From contig JABMMH010000184.1 of assembly GCA_013205645.1 (NCBI GenBank), positions 1 through 7,621 of the forward strand: a stretch of 7,621 nt of DNA, given 5' to 3'. Below are positions 1 through 5,878 of this stretch, piece after piece (the stretch's first letter is position 1; each line of letters opens with the position of its first letter). Source of the stretch: Polaromonas sp. (GTDB taxonomy: Bacteria > Pseudomonadota > Gammaproteobacteria > Burkholderiales > Burkholderiaceae_C). The position numbers were made by a program, and so were the translations under genes. Under the pieces are notes generated by a model that saw nothing but the letters and a program-made list of their open reading frames with translations, was not told where the DNA came from and searched no databases.

Positions 1-1296
1 CAGACCCGGCGCGGCATCTCGATCAAGCACTGGGAAGAATTTGAAGACGTGGCGGATCACTGCACGGTCTGCCACAAGTGCTTGACGCCTTGCCCGGTCG
101 ACATCGACTTTGGCGAGGTCTCGATGAACATGCGCAACTTGTTGCGCAAGATGGGCCAGAAGTCGTTCCGCCCTGGCAATGCGGCGGCGATGTTTTTCTT
201 GAACGCGACCAACCCGCAGACCATCAAGTTCATGCGCAGCGCCATGGTCGGCGTCGGCTTCAAGGTGCAGCGCGTGGCCAATGACCTGATGCGCTCCTTG
301 ACGCGCAAACAGACCGCCAAGCCGCCGTCCAGCGTGGGCAAGGCGCCGATCAAAGAGCAGGTGATTCACTTCATCAACAAGAAAATGCCGGGCGGTTTGC
401 CGAAGAAAACTGCACGTGCCTTGCTCGACATTGAAGACAACAACTACGTCCCGATCATCCGCAACCCGTTGAACACGACGGCCGAAACCGAGGCCGTGTT
501 TTATTTCCCCGGTTGCGGCTCTGAGCGTTTGTTCTCACAGGTCGGGCTGGCGACGCAGGCCATGCTTTGGCATGCCGGTGTGCAAACTGTCTTGCCGCCG
601 GGCTATCTGTGCTGCGGTTACCCGCAGCGCGGCAGCGGTCAGTTCGACAAGGCGGACAAGATCATCACCGACAACCGGGTGCTGTTTCACCGCATGGCCA
701 ACACGCTCAACTACCTCGAAATCAAGACCGTGGTGGTGAGTTGCGGGACCTGCTATGACCAGTTGCAGGGTTATGAGTTCGAGAAAATTTTTCCCGGTTG
801 CCGGATCATCGACATCCATGAATACCTGCTTGAGAAAAACATCACGCTGCGCACCGACGAGCCCGGTCAAGGCTATCTGTACCACGACCCGTGCCACAGC
901 CCGATGAAATTGCAAGAGCCGATGAAGACGGTCAAAGCCTTGCTCGGCGACAACGTGTTGAAGAACGAGCGTTGCTGCGGCGAGTCCGGCACGCTGGGCG
1001 TGACCCGGCCTGACATCTCGACGCAGATTCGCTTTCGCAAGGAAGAAGAGTTGCTAAAGGGCGAGACAGCACTGCGCGCCACCGGCGCGGTAGCGGCCAA
1101 GGGTCCGGTGAAGATTCTCACCAGTTGCCCGAGTTGCCTGCAAGGCTTGTCGCGTTTTGGCGATGACCTGAACAACGGTCTGCTCGAAGCCGACTACATC
1201 GTGGTCGAGATGGCGAATCAGATTCTGGGCAAAGACTGGCTACCGAACTATGTCGAGGTCGCCAATCGCGGCGGCATCGAGCGCGTGCTGGTGTGA
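1..1296 (+). CDS. FAD/Fe-S oxidoreductase of the DUF3683 type, C-terminal part (5' end outside window)
   Basis: The frame is open from base 1 to the TGA at 1294-1296 (431 codons), so the true start lies upstream; the GTG at 49 is not a credible start because it sits just ahead of the Fe-S motif. Seen: a ferredoxin-like CxxCxxCxxxCP motif (codons 21, 24, 27, 31), then two cysteine-rich CCG domains. The first has C172, CC204-205 followed by G, and C248xxC251; the second has C298, CC325-326 followed by G, and C376xxC379. Known: this tail resembles GlcF, LutA and heterodisulfide reductase HdrB, where such domains bind Fe-S clusters and pass electrons. In betaproteobacteria it forms the end of a very long protein with DUF3683 and FAD-linked oxidase domains. 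Inference: a cytoplasmic or membrane-associated 2-hydroxyacid-type dehydrogenase; the substrate is unknown. A stand-alone GlcF-like subunit is possible, since the N-terminal part is not visible. All expected cysteines are intact. Confidence 0.85.
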   Translation, partial: QTRRGISIKHWEEFEDVADHCTVCHKCLTPCPVDIDFGEVSMNMRNLLRKMGQKSFRPGNAAAMFFLNATNPQTIKFMRSAMVGVGFKVQRVANDLMRSLTRKQTAKPPSSVGKAPIKEQVIHFINKKMPGGLPKKTARALLDIEDNNYVPIIRNPLNTTAETEAVFYFPGCGSERLFSQVGLATQAMLWHAGVQTVLPPGYLCCGYPQRGSGQFDKADKIITDNRVLFHRMANTLNYLEIKTVVVSCGTCYDQLQGYEFEKIFPGCRIIDIHEYLLEKNITLRTDEPGQGYLYHDPCHSPMKLQEPMKTVKALLGDNVLKNERCCGESGTLGVTRPDISTQIRFRKEEELLKGETALRATGAVAAKGPVKILTSCPSCLQGLSRFGDDLNNGLLEADYIVVEMANQILGKDWLPNYVEVANRGGIERVLV

Positions 1297-1311
1297 TCTT
1301 CACGCCGCTTT

Positions 1312-1338
1312 TTGCAACAACTGTGCATCAACTTTAAT
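1312..1338 (+). promoter_or_regulatory. Weak candidate promoter before the DUF971 gene
   Basis: The short gap after the oxidoreductase holds TTGCAA at 1312-1317 and TTTAAT at 1333-1338, a 4/6 and a 5/6 match to sigma-70 hexamers. The spacer is only 15 bases, shorter than the usual 16-18. A start from here would leave a leader of about ten bases before the ATG at 1355. Read-through from the upstream gene is equally plausible. Confidence 0.22.
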
Positions 1339-1354
1339 CACCGAAAGAACGCTC

Positions 1355-1768
1355 ATGGCAGGTCTTCAAACTGGGGCGCCGACACCCACGGCTATCACGG
1401 TGCACAGCCAGTCTCGGCTGTTGCAAGTGGCGTTTTCCGATGGCTCCGATTACCAAATCCCGTTCGAGTTGATGCGCGTCTATTCGCCGTCAGCCGAAGT
1501 GCAGGGCCACGGGCCCGGCCAAGAAGTGCTGCAAACCGGCAAGCGTGAAGTCACCTTGGTCGAGCTAGAGCCGATTGGCAATTACGCCGTCAAGCCGGTC
1601 TTCTCGGACGGCCATGACACCGGTCTGTTCTCGTGGGACTACCTGTATTTTTTGGGTTCAGAGCAAAGCCGCTTGTGGGCCGACTATCTGGCCCGTTTGC
1701 AAGCGGCTGGTGCTGAGCGTGATGCGCCTATGACCAGCGGCGGTGGTTCTGCCTGCGCCAGCCACTGA
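1355..1768 (+). CDS. DUF971 protein (gamma-butyrobetaine hydroxylase-like N-terminal domain)
   Basis: A small protein of 137 residues made almost entirely of the DUF971/GBBH-like N-terminal fold (Pfam family PF06155 by recall). Seen: a beta-rich N-terminus, the segment FELMRVYSPSAEVQGHGPG, and the family's most conserved stretch around GNYAVKPVFSDGHDTGLFSW and the following DYL. The ATG at 1355 is preferred over the in-frame ATG at 1250, which would overlap the upstream gene by 47 bases and add a 35-residue extension unlike the family. No strong ribosome site precedes it; AGAA at 1346-1349 is the nearest purine stretch. Family members occur alone in bacteria and as a domain in eukaryotic dioxygenases; in some proteins the fold binds metal or Fe-S clusters, but this protein has a single cysteine (near its C-terminus) and no CxxC motif. 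It ends 8 bases before ubiE and its stop overlaps the ubiE ribosome site, suggesting co-transcription. Its role is unknown. Confidence 0.85.
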   Translation: MAGLQTGAPTPTAITVHSQSRLLQVAFSDGSDYQIPFELMRVYSPSAEVQGHGPGQEVLQTGKREVTLVELEPIGNYAVKPVFSDGHDTGLFSWDYLYFLGSEQSRLWADYLARLQAAGAERDAPMTSGGGSACASH

Positions 1769-1770
1769 GG
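1767..1770 (+). promoter_or_regulatory. Shine-Dalgarno site of ubiE
   Basis: GAGG at 1767-1770 lies six bases before the ubiE ATG and shares bases with the TGA of the DUF971 gene. This fixes the ubiE start and suggests coupled translation of the two genes. Confidence 0.7.
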
Positions 1771-1776
1771 CCTGAC

Positions 1777-2508
1777 ATGAGCAACACCCATTTCGGTTTT
1801 GAGTCGGTCGACGAGCAAGAAAAAGCGCGTCGCGTGCGCGGCGTTTTCGATTCCGTTGCCCCTAAATACGACGTCATGAACGATTTGATGTCGGCAGGCC
1901 TGCACCGTGTCTGGAAGGCCTACACCGTCAAGGTGGCGAATGTGCGCGACGGTCAATCCGTCCTTGATATTGCCGGCGGCACGGGCGATTTAGCCTTGGC
2001 GTTTGCGCCGCAGGTCGGCCCCACGGGCCGCGTGGTGCACACCGACATCAACCAAGCCATGCTGAGCGAAGGCCGCAACCGTCTGCTCGACGCTGGCGTG
2101 GCCTTGCCGACGTTGGTCTGCGATGCCGAGAAGCTGCCTTTTCCAGACGCCAGTTTTGACGTCGTGACGGTGGCTTTTGGCCTGCGCAACATGACGCACA
2201 AAGATGCCGCACTGAAGGAAATGCTGCGCGTCCTCAAGCCCATGGGCAAGTTGCTGGTGCTGGAATTTTCCAAAGTCGCCAAGCCACTCGAAAAAATATA
2301 CGACTGGTATTCGTTCAAGGTCTTGCCGCGGCTTGGCAAGCTGGTCGCCAATGACGATACGAGTTATCGTTATTTGGCTGAATCGATCCGCATGCACCCC
2401 GATCAAGACGCCCTGAAGGCCTTGATGCACAAGAGCGGTTTTGGCCATGTGGACTATCACAACCTCACAGGCGGCATGGTTGCCTTGCATGTGGGCATCA
2501 AATGCTGA
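1777..2508 (+). CDS. ubiE: Ubiquinone/menaquinone C-methyltransferase UbiE
   Basis: UbiE uses S-adenosylmethionine to C-methylate 2-polyprenyl-6-methoxy-1,4-benzoquinol in ubiquinone synthesis; in menaquinone-making bacteria it also methylates demethylmenaquinol. The 243-residue length is normal for the family. Seen: the first UbiE signature YDVMNDLMSAGLHRVW at residues 31-46, SAM-binding motif I VLDIAGGTGDL at 62-72, an acidic residue D90 after the second strand, a DVVTVAFGLRN segment near 128-138 and the second UbiE signature RVLKPMGKLLVLEFS at 151-165. The C-terminus TGGMVALHVGIKC is typical. The ATG has a good ribosome site six bases upstream. The gene opens a ubi cluster whose order (ubiE, then ubiJ and ubiB) matches E. 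coli except for an inserted Tim44-like gene. Whether the organism makes menaquinone cannot be told here. Confidence 0.97.
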   Translation: MSNTHFGFESVDEQEKARRVRGVFDSVAPKYDVMNDLMSAGLHRVWKAYTVKVANVRDGQSVLDIAGGTGDLALAFAPQVGPTGRVVHTDINQAMLSEGRNRLLDAGVALPTLVCDAEKLPFPDASFDVVTVAFGLRNMTHKDAALKEMLRVLKPMGKLLVLEFSKVAKPLEKIYDWYSFKVLPRLGKLVANDDTSYRYLAESIRMHPDQDALKALMHKSGFGHVDYHNLTGGMVALHVGIKC

Positions 2509-2625
2509 TTTAATTTGGGTTTAATCCGATCTTGATGTGTCGTGTGTAAAAAAATGAGATAAGCGTAAAAAGTCGAATTCTCCAATGAGTGGCTGGTGTA
2601 TTTTAAAAATAAAGTAGGTGACATC
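2509..2625 (+). promoter_or_regulatory. AT-rich gap before the Tim44-like gene, possible promoter region
   Basis: These 117 bases between ubiE and the Tim44-like gene are clearly richer in A and T than the flanking coding DNA, with several A and T runs. TTGATG at 2532-2537 could be a -35 element; the sequence 17 bases further (TGAGAT, 2555-2560) is only a poor -10. TATTTT at 2599-2604 is an alternative -10 without a good partner. AGGTG at 2615-2619, six bases before the ATG, is the ribosome site. I see no hairpin terminator after ubiE. Confidence 0.35.
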
Positions 2626-3609
2626 ATGAAAATCTGGTCTGCAATTTTGGCGCTCGCATTGACCGCCTCCTTGGGCTTGAGCGGCGGTGAAGCTGAAGCC
2701 AAGCGCCTCGGTGGCGGTAATTCCGTAGGCAAGCAATCTTCCAATATTACCCAGCGTGAGGCCTCGCCTGCGGGTGGTTCTGCCGCACAAGCAGCCAGGC
2801 CTGCTGCACCGGCAGCGGCCGCTGCCGCACCTAAAAAGCCTTGGGGCGCCATGCTCGGCGGTTTGGCCGCTGGTCTGGGCCTGGCTTGGTTGGCGTCTTC
2901 ATTGGGTTTGGGCGCTGGCTTGGCGCAGTTCATGACCTTTGCCTTGCTGGCGCTGGCCGTCATGCTGGTGATTGGCTTTGTCATGCGCAAGCTCAAGGCC
3001 AACCGTGAGGGCGATGGCCAATCCTCATCTCCCTTTGCTTTTCAGGGTGCTGGCGCTACGTCTGCACGTGACTACAGCCCGGCGAATGTCGGCAACGACG
3101 CCTCGGCCCGGCCTTGGGAGCGTCCGGGTGCTGCGTTTGAATCGACGCCAGCATTGGCTTCCACCACTGCGTCTGGCGGCTCGATGATTGGCTCTGGGCT
3201 CATGGGTTCACAGTCTTGGGGTGTGCCAGCCGGTTTTGATGCCGATGGCTTCTTAGCAGCTTGCAAGACTAATTTCGTGACCTTGCAAGACGCTTGGGAC
3301 CGCTCTGACATCAGCTCACTGCGGGCCATGATGACAGACGACATGCTGGCCCAAATCAAGAGTCAATTGGCCGAACGCGAGTCGCACACCGGCGGCGTCT
3401 TCAACAAAACCGACGTGTTGCGTTTGGATGCGCAGTTGCTGGGTATCGAGGAGTTGGCAGACGTTTACATGGCCAGCGTTGAATTCTCCGGAATGATCCG
3501 CGAAGACGCATCGGCCGGCCCGAGCCCGTTCCGCGAAGTCTGGAACATGACCAAGCAGCGCAATGGCGCTGGCGGTTGGTTGGTGGCGGGTGTTCAAGCC
3601 CTGCAATGA
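2626..3609 (+). CDS. Tim44-like domain protein, exported/membrane-associated
   Basis: A 327-residue protein. Seen: a signal-peptide-like N-terminus (M1-KIW, hydrophobic core to about residue 19, possible cleavage after AEA at 23-25), then the motif KRLGGGNSVGKQ (26-37) usual in bacterial Tim44-like proteins. An Ala/Pro-rich linker (about 48-72) is followed by two hydrophobic segments (about 74-98 and 101-121), a Gly/Ser-rich linker (about 130-200) and a C-terminal Tim44-like domain (about 204-327) containing FLAACKTNFVTLQDAWD and ending GGWLVAGVQALQ. The ATG at 2626 has AGGTG six bases upstream; the GTG at 2596 would put a charged extension ahead of the signal sequence. Known: in mitochondria the Tim44 fold binds cardiolipin and recruits the import motor; its bacterial role is poorly defined. 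Inference: it sits at the inner membrane. Its place between ubiE and ubiJ hints at a link to the ubiquinone machinery, but this is unproven. Confidence 0.85.
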   Translation: MKIWSAILALALTASLGLSGGEAEAKRLGGGNSVGKQSSNITQREASPAGGSAAQAARPAAPAAAAAAPKKPWGAMLGGLAAGLGLAWLASSLGLGAGLAQFMTFALLALAVMLVIGFVMRKLKANREGDGQSSSPFAFQGAGATSARDYSPANVGNDASARPWERPGAAFESTPALASTTASGGSMIGSGLMGSQSWGVPAGFDADGFLAACKTNFVTLQDAWDRSDISSLRAMMTDDMLAQIKSQLAERESHTGGVFNKTDVLRLDAQLLGIEELADVYMASVEFSGMIREDASAGPSPFREVWNMTKQRNGAGGWLVAGVQALQ

Positions 3610-3631
3610 TCTGACCGGTCATTTTTCCGTC

Positions 3632-3672
3632 AAAATCGGGGACGTATGAATACATCGTCCCCTTTTTCTTTT
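3632..3672 (+). terminator. Hairpin plus T-run covering the ubiJ start: intrinsic terminator or attenuator candidate
   Basis: GGGGACG (3638-3644) pairs perfectly with CGTCCCC (3656-3662). Inside it, with one bulged T at 3645, ATG (3646-3648) pairs with CAT (3653-3655), leaving the loop AATA. The stem is followed at once by TTTTTCTTTT (3663-3672) and preceded by AAAA (3632-3635), the layout of a Rho-independent terminator. Unusually, the stem contains the purine-rich ribosome site (GGGGA, 3638-3642) and start codon of ubiJ, and the T-run is coding (it contributes to Pro-Phe-Ser-Phe). It may end transcripts of the Tim44-like gene, attenuate ubiJ-ubiB, or hide the ubiJ start when folded. Chance overlap with coding sequence cannot be excluded. 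Confidence 0.45.
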
Positions 3673-4233
3673 CTGGAATCCTTCGCTCAACACCTGCAAC
3701 CGCCCACTTGGCTGGTCGCCGAGGGTCAGCAGCGTTTGGTGTTGTTTCTCAACCATGTTTTGCTGCAGGAAAAAGAGGCGCAAATGCGCCTCGCCCGCAA
3801 AAAGGGCAGCGTGATTCATTTGCGCTGGGGCGCTTTTGCGCTTGACTTGTTGATCACCCCGGCGGGCCTGACGGACCGCGCGCCTGCAACGCTGCCAGCC
3901 GACCTGACGCTGTCGGTGGCGATGGAATCGCCTTGGGTCGTGGCGCAGTCGGTGCTCGAAGGCAAGGCCCCGCCGGTCAAGATTGAAGGCGATGTGCAAT
4001 TGGCCGCCGAATTGGGCTGGTTGGCAGACAACTTGCGCTGGGATGTCGAAGAAGACCTGTCGCGCCTCCTGGGTGACGTGCCGGCGCATGCCATTGCCGG
4101 GGCTGGCCAGCGTTTGCTGGCGGCGCTGCGCGACTTCGTGGCGCGTGCACCGCGGCCACCTTTTGCAGCCGGCCGTGAGGGCACAGAAACCGCCACCCCA
4201 GCCACCACCTCAGCCCATCAGGCAGGCGCATGA
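3646..4233 (+). CDS. ubiJ: Ubiquinone biosynthesis accessory protein UbiJ (SCP2-like lipid-binding)
   Basis: A 195-residue protein, close in length to E. coli UbiJ (about 200). Known: UbiJ has an SCP2-type lipid-binding domain and, with UbiK, scaffolds the cytosolic complex of late ubiquinone enzymes by holding the polyprenyl intermediates. Seen: an N-terminal SCP2-like part (about residues 10-120, with LVLFLNHVL, the strand VIHLRWGAFALDLLITP and VKIEGDVQLAAELGWL), then the UbiJ-like segment NLRWDVEEDLSRLLGDVPAH (about 128-147), a helix and a disordered Pro/Thr/Ala tail. Sequence identity is modest, so the name rests largely on its place directly before ubiB with ATGA overlap. The start at 3646 is the only option: the frame upstream runs twelve codons, without a start, back to the stop of the Tim44-like gene, which is in the same frame. 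A stable hairpin covers this start. Confidence 0.85.
   Translation: MNTSSPFSFLESFAQHLQPPTWLVAEGQQRLVLFLNHVLLQEKEAQMRLARKKGSVIHLRWGAFALDLLITPAGLTDRAPATLPADLTLSVAMESPWVVAQSVLEGKAPPVKIEGDVQLAAELGWLADNLRWDVEEDLSRLLGDVPAHAIAGAGQRLLAALRDFVARAPRPPFAAGREGTETATPATTSAHQAGA
4219..4225 (+). promoter_or_regulatory. Shine-Dalgarno site of ubiB inside ubiJ
   Basis: A purine-rich stretch, AGGCAGG at about 4219-4225, lies within the last codons of ubiJ, four bases before the ubiB ATG at 4230. With the four-base stop/start overlap (4230-4233) it supports translational coupling of ubiJ and ubiB. Confidence 0.45.
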
Positions 4234-5783
4234 GCCGGCTTTTCCGCGGTATTTTCATCGTCTGGACGGTGCTTCGCTTCGGTCTGGACGAACTGGTTTT
4301 GTCGAGTTTTGAAAAGCCTTGGATCCGTCTGCTGACCCGCATCGTCTCGCTCGGACGCAACCTGAAGGCGCCGCGGGGTGAGCGCTTGCGGCTGGCGTTG
4401 GAGCGACTCGGTCCGATCTTCGTCAAGTTCGGTCAAGTCATGTCGACCCGCCGTGATTTGCTGCCGACCGACATTGCTGACGAATTGGCGCGTTTGCAAG
4501 ACCGCGTGCCACCGTTTGAGTCGTCAGTCGCTGTGGCCATCATCGAGACTGCCTTTGGCCGTTCGATTGACAAAATCTTCGCCAGCTTTGAGCGCACACC
4601 GATCGCCAGTGCCTCGATTGCCCAAGTGCACTTTGCGGTCTTGCCCGATGGGCGTGAAGTGGCCGTCAAGGTCTTGCGGCCCAACATGCTGCCAGCGATT
4701 GAAAAAGACCTGGCGCTGATGCGCATGATGGCGGCTTGGCTCGAAAACCTGTCAACCGACGGCAAGCGCCTGAAGCCACGCGAAGTGGTGGCTGAATTTG
4801 ACGCTTATTTGCATGAAGAGCTGGACTTGCTGCGCGAAGCTGCCAACGCGGCCCAGCTGCGCCGCAATATGCAGGGCCTGAATTTGGTGATGATTCCAGA
4901 GATTGTTTGGGACTTTTGCATGCCCAATGTGATGGTCATGCAGCGCATGAAGGGCGTGCCGATCAGCCAGGTGCAGCGTCTGCGCGACGCTGGCGTGGAC
5001 ATTCCCAAGCTGGCCCGCGATGGCGTCACGATCTTTTTCACGCAGGTCTTTCGCGATGGGTTTTTTCACGCCGACATGCACCCGGGCAACATCCAGGTGA
5101 GTTTGGAGCCGGCCACCTTTGGCCGCTACATCTCGCTTGATTTCGGCATCGTCGGGACCCTCACCGAGATCGACAAAGAATACCTGGCGCAAAACTTCAT
5201 TGCTTTTTTCCAGCGCGACTACAAACGCGTGGCCGAACTGCACATTGAGTCCGGCTGGGTGCCAGCGCGGACCCGTGTCGACCAGCTTGAGTCGGCCATT
5301 CGTGCCTGTTGCGAGCCTTATTTTGACCGGCCGCTGAAAGAAATTTCACTTGGACTGGTGCTGATGCGCTTGTTCCAAACCTCGCGGCGCTTTCAGGTCG
5401 AGATCCAGCCGCAGTTGGTGCTGCTGCAAAAAACGCTGCTCAACATCGAGGGCTTGGGCCGAGAGCTCGATCCTGAGCTCGATTTGTGGAGCACGGCCAA
5501 GCCCTTCCTTGAAAAATGGATGCGGGAGCAGGTCGGCCCAGAAAAATTACTGGCTGAACTCAAGGCCGAAGCGCCGACTTACGCCAAGTTGTTGCCAGCC
5601 TTGCCGCGTTTGTTCCATCAGTTCCTCAAGACGCAATCGACCGGTCATCGGCGCGAACTTGTCGAACTGTTGGCCGAGCAAAAACGCACCAACAGGCTGC
5701 TGCAGGGACTGGTTTATGGCGGCTTGGGTTTTGCCCTCGGGCTGCTGGCTATGCAAGTGGTGCTGCGCCTGCGGCTGTTTTGA
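4230..5783 (+). CDS. ubiB: Ubiquinone biosynthesis protein UbiB (ABC1/ADCK atypical kinase)
   Basis: UbiB belongs to the ABC1/ADCK/COQ8 family. It is an ATPase with a kinase-like fold needed for ubiquinone synthesis, thought to help extract or present membrane-bound polyprenyl precursors to the soluble enzymes. Seen in 517 residues: the family KxGQ motif as KFGQ (66-69), the Ala-rich nucleotide loop ASASIAQVH (126-134), the VAVK lysine (K147), the ExD element in HEELDL (195-200), the catalytic-loop equivalent HADMHPGN (280-287) and metal-binding DFG (304-306). A hydrophobic segment at about 490-512 near the C-terminus is the expected membrane anchor; E. coli UbiB has two and is somewhat longer. 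All key residues are present, so the protein should be functional. It overlaps ubiJ by four bases and closes the ubi cluster. I see no clear hairpin terminator after it. Confidence 0.97.
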   Translation: MSRLFRGIFIVWTVLRFGLDELVLSSFEKPWIRLLTRIVSLGRNLKAPRGERLRLALERLGPIFVKFGQVMSTRRDLLPTDIADELARLQDRVPPFESSVAVAIIETAFGRSIDKIFASFERTPIASASIAQVHFAVLPDGREVAVKVLRPNMLPAIEKDLALMRMMAAWLENLSTDGKRLKPREVVAEFDAYLHEELDLLREAANAAQLRRNMQGLNLVMIPEIVWDFCMPNVMVMQRMKGVPISQVQRLRDAGVDIPKLARDGVTIFFTQVFRDGFFHADMHPGNIQVSLEPATFGRYISLDFGIVGTLTEIDKEYLAQNFIAFFQRDYKRVAELHIESGWVPARTRVDQLESAIRACCEPYFDRPLKEISLGLVLMRLFQTSRRFQVEIQPQLVLLQKTLLNIEGLGRELDPELDLWSTAKPFLEKWMREQVGPEKLLAELKAEAPTYAKLLPALPRLFHQFLKTQSTGHRRELVELLAEQKRTNRLLQGLVYGGLGFALGLLAMQVVLRLRLF

Positions 5784-5799
5784 GCGGCGGCGTGTCAAA

Positions 5800-5853
5800 G
5801 GGCAGCGCCTATAATTGAAGGTTTGCATCCTGACGCTCATTTGCAGGCTGCCC
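5800..5853 (+). promoter_or_regulatory. Promoter (-10 TATAAT) of the fmdB-DUF502-aspS unit, inside an inverted repeat
   Basis: The 95-base gap after ubiB holds a perfect sigma-70 -10 box, TATAAT, at 5810-5815. No good -35 hexamer lies 16-18 bases upstream (that position is GC-rich), so it may be weak or activator-dependent. Transcription would begin near 5822, giving a leader of roughly 57 bases. A perfect 7-base inverted repeat, GGGCAGC (5800-5806) and GCTGCCC (5847-5853), flanks the box, and TTTGCA occurs at 5822-5827 and 5840-5845. Whether these repeats bind a regulator is unknown. Confidence 0.55.
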
Positions 5854-5878
5854 AACTCATCCTAAATCACTTAGCGCT

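Noticed and set aside
1250..1354. Upstream in-frame ATG that would extend the DUF971 protein by 35 residues
   Set aside because: The extension overlaps the oxidoreductase gene, is Cys/Ala-rich and unlike the family; the ATG at 1355 gives the usual N-terminus.
1953..2490. Minus-strand open frames of 132 and 166 residues opposite ubiE
   Set aside because: They lie fully within ubiE, which has both family signatures intact; the antisense products have no recognisable domain.
2596..2625. GTG start extending the Tim44-like protein by ten residues
   Set aside because: It would place a polar segment ahead of the signal peptide, and the AGGTG ribosome site fits the ATG at 2626.
2457..3002. Minus-strand 181-residue frame across the ubiE/Tim44 gap
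   Set aside because: It covers coding DNA of two recognised genes and the Ala-rich part is just the complement of the Ala/Pro linker of the Tim44-like protein.
3612..3626. Palindrome TGACCGGTCA plus TTTTT after the Tim44-like gene as a separate terminator
   Set aside because: Without a loop the usable stem is only three base pairs; the stronger hairpin just downstream is the better candidate. The core GACCGGTC also occurs by chance inside ubiB at 5639-5646.
5784..5800. Intrinsic terminator right after ubiB
   Set aside because: The bases are GC-rich but show no stem with a following T-run.
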